Positions 57,354 to 64,000 of a stretch of 64,000 bases of DNA are shown here, piece by piece. The stretch comes from Aegilops tauschii subsp. strangulata. Lineage: Eukaryota; Streptophyta; Magnoliopsida; Poales; Poaceae. Within the stretch, counting starts at the first letter, position 1. The number at the start of each line of letters is the position of its first letter. Position numbers and translations under genes: made by a program. The notes under the pieces were generated by a model, which worked only from the letters and a program-made list of their open reading frames with translations, did not search any database and had not been told where the DNA came from. The DNA lies in NCBI RefSeq assembly GCF_002575655.3, contig NC_053039.3, forward strand, positions 380,533,633 to 380,597,632. The letters run 5' to 3'.

Positions 57354-60300
57354 CTTTGAGTCTTACTCAATTTAACACCTTGTAACACAGGCAAGAACTC
57401 TTTCTTTGACTATTCCATTTTGAACTAGTTCAAAATCTTGTCAAGGTATGTACTCATTGAAAAAACTTATCAAGCGTCTTGATCTATCTCTATAGATCTT
57501 GATGCTCAATATGTAAGCAGCTTCATCGAGGTATTTCTTTGAAAAACTCCTTTCAAATACTCCTTTATGCTTTCCAGAAAATTCTACATTATTTCCGATC
57601 AATAATATGTCATTCACATATATTTATCAGAAATGTTGTAGTGCTCCCACTCACTTTCTTGTAAAATACAGGCTTCACCGCAAGTCTGTATAAAACTATA
57701 TGCTTTGATCAACTCATCAAAGCGTATATTCCAACTCCGAGATGCTTGCACCAGTCCATAGATGGATCGTTGGAGCTTGCACATTTTGTTAGCACCTTTA
57801 GGATCGACAAAACCTTCTGGTTGCATCATATACAACTCTTTTTTAAGAAATCCATTAAGGAATGTAGTTTTGACATCCATTTGCCAGATTTCATAAAATG
57901 TGGCAATTTGCTAACATGATTCGGACAGGCTTAAGCATCGTTATGAGTGAGAAAATCTCATCGTAGTCAACACCTTGAACTTTGTCAAAACCTTTTTCGA
58001 CAAGTCTAGCTTTGTAGATAGTAACACTACTATCAACGTACGTCTTCCTCTTGAAGATCCATTTATTTTCTATGGCTTGCCGATCATCGGGCAAGTCAAC
58101 CAAAGTCCACACTTTGTTCTCATACATGGATCCCATCTCAGATTTCATGGCCTCAAGCCATTTCGCGGAATCTGGGCTCATCATCGCTTCCTCGTAGTTA
58201 GTAGGTTCGTCATGGTCAAGTAACATGACCTCCAGAACAGGATTACCGTACCACTCTGGTGCGGACCTCACTCTGGTTGACCTACGAGGTTCGGTAGTAA
58301 CTTGATCTGAAGTTACATGATCATCATCATTAGCTTCCTCACTAATTGGTGTAGGAGTCACAGGAACAGATTTCTGTGATGAACTACTTTCCAATAAGGG
58401 AGTAGGTACAGTTACCTCATCAAGTTCTACTTTCCTCCCACTCACTTCTTTCGAGAGAAACTCCTTCTCTAGAAAGGATCCATTCTTAGCAACGAATGTC
58501 TTTGCCTTCGGATCTGTGATAGAAGGTGTACCCAACTGAGTCCTTTGGGTATCCTATGAGGACGCAATTCTCCGATTTGGGTTTGAGCTTATCAGGATGA
58601 AACTTTTTCACATAAGCATCGCAACCCCAAACTTTAAGAAACGACAACTTTGGTTTCTTGCCAAACCACAGTTCATATGGTGTCGTCTCAACGAATTTGG
58701 ATGGTGCCCTATTTAACGTGAATGCAGCTGTCTCTAATGCATAACCCAAAATGATAGTGGTAAATCGGTAAGAGACATCATAGATTGCACCATATCTAAT
58801 AAAGTACGGTTATGATGTTCGGACACACCATTACGCTGTGGTGTTCCAGGTGGCGTGAGTTGCGAAACTATTCCGCATTGTTTCAAATGAAGACCAAACT
58901 CGTAACTCAAATATTCTCCTCCACGATCAGATTGTAGAAACTTTATTTTCTTGTTACGATGATTTTCCACTTCACTCTGAAATTATATGAACTTCTCAAA
59001 TATTTTAGACTTATGTTTCATCAAGTAGATATACTCATATCTACTCAAATCATCTGTGAAGGTCAGAAAATAACGATACCCGCCGCGAGCCTCAACACTC
59101 ATCGGATCGCATACATTAGTATGTATTATTTCCAATAAGTCAGTTGCTCGCTCCATTGTTCCGGGGAACGGAGTCTTAGTCATCTTGCCCATAAGGCATG
59201 GTTCGCAAGCATCAAGTGATTCCAAAATCCCATCACCATGGAGTTTCTTCATGCGCTTTACACCAATATGACCTAAATGGCAGTGCCACAAATAAGTTGC
59301 ACTATCATTATTAACTTTGCATCTTTTGGCTTCAATATTATGAATATGTGTATCACTACGATCGAGATCCAACAAACCATTTTCATTGGGTGTATGACCA
59401 TAGAAGGTTTTATTCATGTAAACAGAACAACAAATATTCTCTAACTTAAATGAATAACCGTATTGCAATAAACATGATCAAATCATATTCATGCTCAACG
59501 CAAACACCAAATAACACTTATTTAGGTTCAACACTAATCCCGAAAGTATAGGGAGTGTGCGATGATGATCATATCAATCTTGGAACTACTTCCAACACAC
59601 ATCGTCACCTTGCCCTTAACTAGTTTCTGTTCATTCTGCAACTCCCGTTTCGAGTTACTACTCTTAGCAACTGAACCAATATCAAATGTCGAGGGGTTGC
59701 TATAAACACTATTAAAGTACACGTCAATAACATGTATATCCAATATACCTGTGTTCACTTTGCCATCCTTCTTATCCGCCAAGTATCTGGGCAGTTCCAC
59801 TTCCAATGACCATTTCCTTTGCAGTAGAAGCACCCAGTTTCCGGCTTGGGTCTAGCTTTGGGCTTCTTCACGGGAGCAGCAACTTGCTTGCCGTTCTTTT
59901 GAAGTTCCCCTTCTTCCCTTTGCCCTTTTCTTGAAACAAGTGGTCTTGTCAACCATCAACACTTGATGCTTTTCTTGATTTCTACCTTCGTCGATTTCAG
60001 CATTACGAAGAGCTTGGGAATCGTTTCCGTTATCCCTTGCATATTATAGTTCATCACGAAGTTCTAGTAACTTGGTGATAGTGACTAAGAGAACTCTGTC
60101 AATCACTATCTTATCTGGAAGATTAACTCCCACTTGATTCAAGTGATTGTAGTACTCAGACATTCTGAGCACATGCTCACTAGCTGAGCTATTCTCCTCC
60201 ATCTTGTAGGCAAAGTACTTGTCAAAGGTCTCATACCTTTCGACATGGGCATGAGTCTGAAATACTAATTTCAACTCTTGGAACATCTCATATGCTCCGT

Positions 60301-60567
60301 GGCATTTCAAAAACGTCTTTGAAACCCCGATTGTAAGCCGTAAAGCATGGTGCACTAAACTATCAAGTAGTCATCATATCGAGCTTGCCAAACATTCATA
60401 ATGTCTGCATTTGCTCCTGCAATCGGTCTGTCACCTAGCGGTGCATCAAGCACATAATTCTTCTGTGCAGCAATGAGGATAATCCTCAGATCACGGATCC
60501 AATCCGCATCATTTCTACTAACATCTTTCAACTTAGTTTTCTCTAGGAACATATAAAAATAAAACAT
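57354..60567 (-). pseudogene. Broken gag-pol of element F, RT active-site mutant
   Basis: Gag occupies 60567-60044 in two frames. The zinc knuckle CFYCKGNGHWKWNC is at about 59830. The integrase zinc region and first D (HLGHIGVKRMKKLHG, TFTDDLSRY) lie at 59468-58983, the second D and E (QSDRGGEYLS, GVSEHHNRT) at 58970-58734, and the IN C-terminal part at 58749-58486. RT starts at 58535 (ENKWIFKRKTYVDG-like region) and continues at 57880 ([18 protein letters not shown]). Downstream, near 57600-57615 and out of the main frame, the catalytic YVDD reads YVND: the first aspartate is replaced. Every module boundary has a stop or shift, so the element is not able to express a polyprotein. Confidence 0.85.
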
Positions 60568-61140
60568 GGGAGCTAAACGCGAGCTATTGATCTACAACAT
60601 AGATATGCTAATACTACCAGGACTAAGTTCATGATAAATTAAAGTTCAATTAATCATATTACTTAAGAACTCCCACTTAGATAGACATCCCTCTAATCAT
60701 CTAAGTGATCACGTGATCCATATCAACTAAACCATGTCCGATCATCACGTGAGATGGAGTAGTTTTCAATGGTGAACATCACTATGTTGATCATATCTTC
60801 TATATGATTCACGCTCGACCTTTCGGTCTCCAGTGTTCTGAGGCCATATTTGCATATGCTAGGCTCGTCAAGTTTAACCCGAGTATTCTGCGTGTGCAAA
60901 ACTGGCTTGCACCCGTTGTATGTGAACGTAGAGCTTATCACACCCGATTATCACGTGGTGTCTCAGCACGAAGAACTGTCGCAACGGTGCATACTCAGGG
61001 AGAACACTTGTACCTTGAAATTTAGTGAGAGATCATCTTATAATGCTACCGTCAAACTAAGCAAAATAAGATGAATAAAGGATAAACATCACATGCAATC
61101 AATATAAGTGATATGATATGGCCATCATCATCTTGTGCCT
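60568..61140 (-). other. Leader (5' UTR) of element F
   Basis: Minus-strand untranslated leader between gag and the missing 5' LTR; cut at 61140 by element D. No gene. Confidence 0.6.
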
Positions 61141-62680
61141 TGATACGTCTCCAACGTATCTATAATTTATGAAGTATTCATGCTGTTATATTATCTATCT
61201 TGGATGTTTAATGGGCTTTATTATACACTTTTATATGATTTTTGGGACTAACCTATTAACCTAGAGCCCAGTGCCAGTTTATGTTTTCTCCTTGTTTTAG
61301 AGTATCGCAGAAAAGGAAAACCAAATGGAGTCCAATTGACGTGCAACTTGACGGAGATCATTTTTGGACCAGAAGAAGCCCACGGAGTACCAGAAGTAGG
61401 CCAGAAGAGTCCCGGGCTGCCCACGAGGGTGGGGGGCGCGCCCCCTACCTCATGGACAGCCCGGAAACCCCCCTGACGTGAAATCAACGCCAACACCTCT
61501 CATATATACCCAAACTTCCAGAAAGAAACCTAGATCGGAAGTTCCGCCGCCGCAAGCCTCTGTAGCCACGAGAAATCAATCTAGGCCCTCTCCGGCACCC
61601 TGCTGGAGGGGGCCATCATCACCGGTGGCCATGGAGGAGTATCCTGGAGAGGCCATCATCGCCATGAAGGCCAAGGACCAGAGGAGAACCTTTCCCCATC
61701 TAGGGGGGAGGCCATGGAGGAGGAAGCACAAGGGGGAGAACCTCTCCTCCTCTCTTCCGGTGGCGCCGGAGTGCCATCGGGAGGGGAATCATCGCCGCGG
61801 TGATAGTCTTCATCAACATCACCATCATCATCACCATCCTCATCTCTTTTACGCGGTCCACTCTCCCGCACCCCGCTGTAACCCCTACTTGAACATGGTG
61901 CTTTATGCTACATATTATGATCCAATGATGTGTTGCCACCCTATGATGTTTTGAGTAGATATCTTTTGTCCTTGGGTTGATTGATGATATAGATTTGTAC
62001 GAGTTGTATGTTTTATTTTGGTGCTGTCCTATGGTGCCCTCTGTGTCGCGCAAGTGTGAGGGATTCCCGCTGTAGGGTGTTGCAATACGTTCATGATTCG
62101 CTTATAGTGGGTTGGTGAGTGACTGAAACACAAACCCGGGTAAGAGGGATTGTTGCGTGTGGGAATAAAGAGGACTTGATGCTTTAATGCTATGGTTGGG
62201 TTTTACCTTAATGATCTTTAGTAGTTGCGGATGCTTGCTAGAGTTCCAATCATAAGTGCATATGATCCAAGTAGAGAAAGTATGTTAGCTTATGCCTCTC
62301 CCTCATATGAAATTGCAATGACGACTACCGGTCTTGTTAATAATTGCCTAGGACAATTCCGCACACCGATCCACCATTATTCCGCACTCGCTATTTATAA
62401 TATTTAGTAATATATTCTAACTTTATGACAACAGCATCTACTTTTATGTTTTAGCTCCCCGATATCATACAAAGTTATCATCTTCATACCCACAACATAG
62501 TTTTATTTCTCGTTGCTAGTTGGAAGCAAATGTTCGGTGTACGTAGAGTCGTATCAGTGGCAGATAGGGCTTGAGAGAATATTGATCTTACCTTAAGCTC
62601 CTTGTGGGTTCGACATTCCATACTTATCACTTCCACCTTTGGAAATTGCTATGATGATTCCTTGCACTTGGGGATTATCA
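61141..62680 (+). repeat. 5' LTR of element D (1540 bp)
   Basis: Begins TGATACGTCTCCAACGTATC and ends TTGGGGATTATCA; same family as the reversed solo LTR at 13889-15450. A CTCATATATACCC string near 61499 is a plausible LTR TATA box. Confidence 0.88.
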
Positions 62681-62690
62681 AGCTCTTTTC

Positions 62691-62708
62691 TGGCGCCGTT
62701 GCCGGGGA
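62691..62708 (+). other. Primer binding site of D
   Basis: TGGCGCCGTTGCCGGGGA, ten bases after the LTR; same type as in C. Confidence 0.8.
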
Positions 62709-63754
62709 GCAAAACCGTGGGGTTGATATTCTCGTGTGTGCTTGTTTGCTTTCTTCACTAAGTAGATTTTGTTTTTCCTTTTTGTTTCTGTTTAGTTGTG
62801 GGTGATACATACAAATTTTTTTTAAAGAACGAAAATACAAAAAAATTACTTGCCTTTCATGCCTAAAACGTTTTTCAAAAAGTGAAGTGATTGGGAAGTT
62901 ATGCATTGAAGAAGTGAGGGTCAACCTTGAGCACTTGTGTTCATGCTCACGGAAACAATGTAGAATTTTTCATGGAAGTTTCTCTGTAAATAATTATCCC
63001 CTTTGTATATATCCTTTGTATTATAAAAATAATGTGCCAATCTTTGGTTTTAGGATGATTAGATTGCTTGTTTACTATGTGCAGAACAAAAACAGAAACT
63101 TTGGCTGTAGTGCATGAATTTAAATTTTTTACTGGAAAGTCAAATGGGTCTGAAACTTTTTTCACATTACTTCTGTACAAAATTTTCAAATTTTCAAATT
63201 TATTTCATAAATTTAGGAGTTACAGAAGTTTACCAAACTTCCAGATTACTACAGACTGTTCTGTTTTTAACAGATTCTGTTTTGCGTGTGTTGTTTGCTT
63301 ATTTCGATGAATCTATGGCTAGTATCGGGGGGTATGAACCATAGAGAAGTTGGAATACAGTAGGTTTAACACCAATATAAATAAAGAATGAGTTCATTAC
63401 AGTACCTAAAGGTAGTGATTTGCTTTATTACACTAACGGATCTCACAAGTTTTTGTTAAAGTTTTGTGTGGATGAAGTGTCCGAAGGACGAGGAGCTATC
63501 AATATGAGAAGAATAAAGAGAGGCAAGAGTTCAAGCTTGGGGATGCCCAAGGCACCCCAAGTAAATATTTCAAAGGATACTCAAGCATCTAAGCTTGGGG
63601 ATGCCCCGGTTGGCATCCCATCTTTCTTCTTCAACAAATATTGGTATACCTTGGTTTTTGTTTTGTTCACATGATTTGTGTCCTTTGTGTTTTTGTTTTT
63701 CCTTTAGGAACCATGCTAGCATGAGATAGCCCTTCATTGATTTATAGAATACTT

Positions 63755-63950
63755 CATGTGCTTCACTTAAATCTTTTAAGTATGATCTTATAGAATTGCT
63801 CTTTGTGCTTCACTTAAATCTTTTGAGTATGGTTTTATAGAATGCTTCATGTGCTTCACTCATACATTTTGAGCTTGGATATTGGTTAGTCTATATTAAT
63901 TGTAGAATGATCCATGAGCTTCACTTATATCTTTTGGAGCATGAATAATA
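63755..63950 (+). repeat. Imperfect ~60-bp tandem repeats in element D
   Basis: Three to four units with the core GTGCTTCACTTAAATCTTTT followed by a TATAGAAT string. Related repeats occur in A (32470-32600) and E (53375-53585, reversed). Confidence 0.65.
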
Positions 63951-64000
63951 CTATCATTTAAAGTGGGTTTGGAAGAGTGTCAACTTTAGGAATTAGTGAT

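Larger units (their letters stand above)
47779..61140 (-). mobile_element. Element F: BARE/Angela-type Copia retrotransposon (5' end outside window)
   Basis: Minus-strand order: leader (61140-60570), gag, zinc knuckle, integrase, RT, RNase H region, PPT and 3' LTR (49517-47779). Integrase before RT is Copia order. Element E interrupts pol at 50133-57348 and element D interrupts the leader at 61141, so the 5' LTR and second target duplication lie outside the window. The left flank is TCCTA (47774-47778). Confidence 0.88.
61141..64000 (+). mobile_element. Element D: Gypsy-type LTR retrotransposon, 5' part (continues past window)
   Basis: 5' LTR 61141-62680, then a PBS and interior. It is inserted in F's leader; TGCCT (61136-61140) should be the target duplication. 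The interior up to 64000 contains no gag start, only non-coding sequence similar to the 3' domain of A (PPT-like hairpins near 63535 and 63595; CTTCACTTAAATCTTTT repeats from 63755). So D may be largely non-coding or rearranged. Confidence 0.82.

Overview
The window looks like nuclear DNA from a grass of the Triticeae (wheat, barley or Aegilops type). The grounds are long nested LTR retrotransposons whose termini match what I remember of Triticeae Gypsy and Copia elements, MITEs with CTCCCTCC ends, GC-rich grass-type coding sequence and a CACTA terminus. Family names were not checked against a database, so I describe elements by structure and call them A to F. No bacterial-style operon, CRISPR array or rRNA gene is visible.

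Layout. 1-6.3 kb: intergenic repeats (a SINE-like tRNA relative, a perfect 25-bp hairpin, a duplicated ~690-bp unit, GTTCATCCA arrays) ending at a CACTA-type terminus at 6337, with a BARE/Angela-type solo LTR (3570-5299) inside. 6.3-12.8 kb: a small gene island with a 5'-truncated DUF295 F-box-type fragment (+), an unrecognised GC-rich gene (-, ATG at 8818, TATA box behind it) and a three-exon F-box/FBD/LRR gene (-, 12689 to 10285), interspersed with MITEs. 13-16.9 kb: a GA-rich duplicated segment split by a Gypsy-type solo LTR. 16.9-35.9 kb: element A (non-autonomous Gypsy, + strand), with the chromovirus-like Gypsy element B (18320-29142) inserted in A's 5' LTR. 35.9-37.2 and 47.3-47.8 kb: a 45-bp minisatellite and the 5' part of a possible host gene, split by the Athila-like element C (37219-47291, - strand) and then by Copia element F. 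47.8-61.1 kb: element F (- strand), containing the non-autonomous element E (50133-57348). 61.1-64 kb: the start of element D (+), inserted in F's leader and cut by the window end.

Target-site duplications fix most insertions and their order: B after A, E and D after F. All pol genes present are broken, and in two of them (C and F) a catalytic aspartate of the reverse transcriptase is substituted. A, D and E share a long non-coding 3' domain with repeated PPT-like hairpins and short tandem repeats; a related motif occurs in the pol-bearing element C. I found no clearly new biological system. The items most worth following are that shared 3' domain, the extra coiled-coil ORF upstream of gag in B with possible splice acceptors before both ORFs, the extra ORF downstream of integrase in C, and the split host gene.
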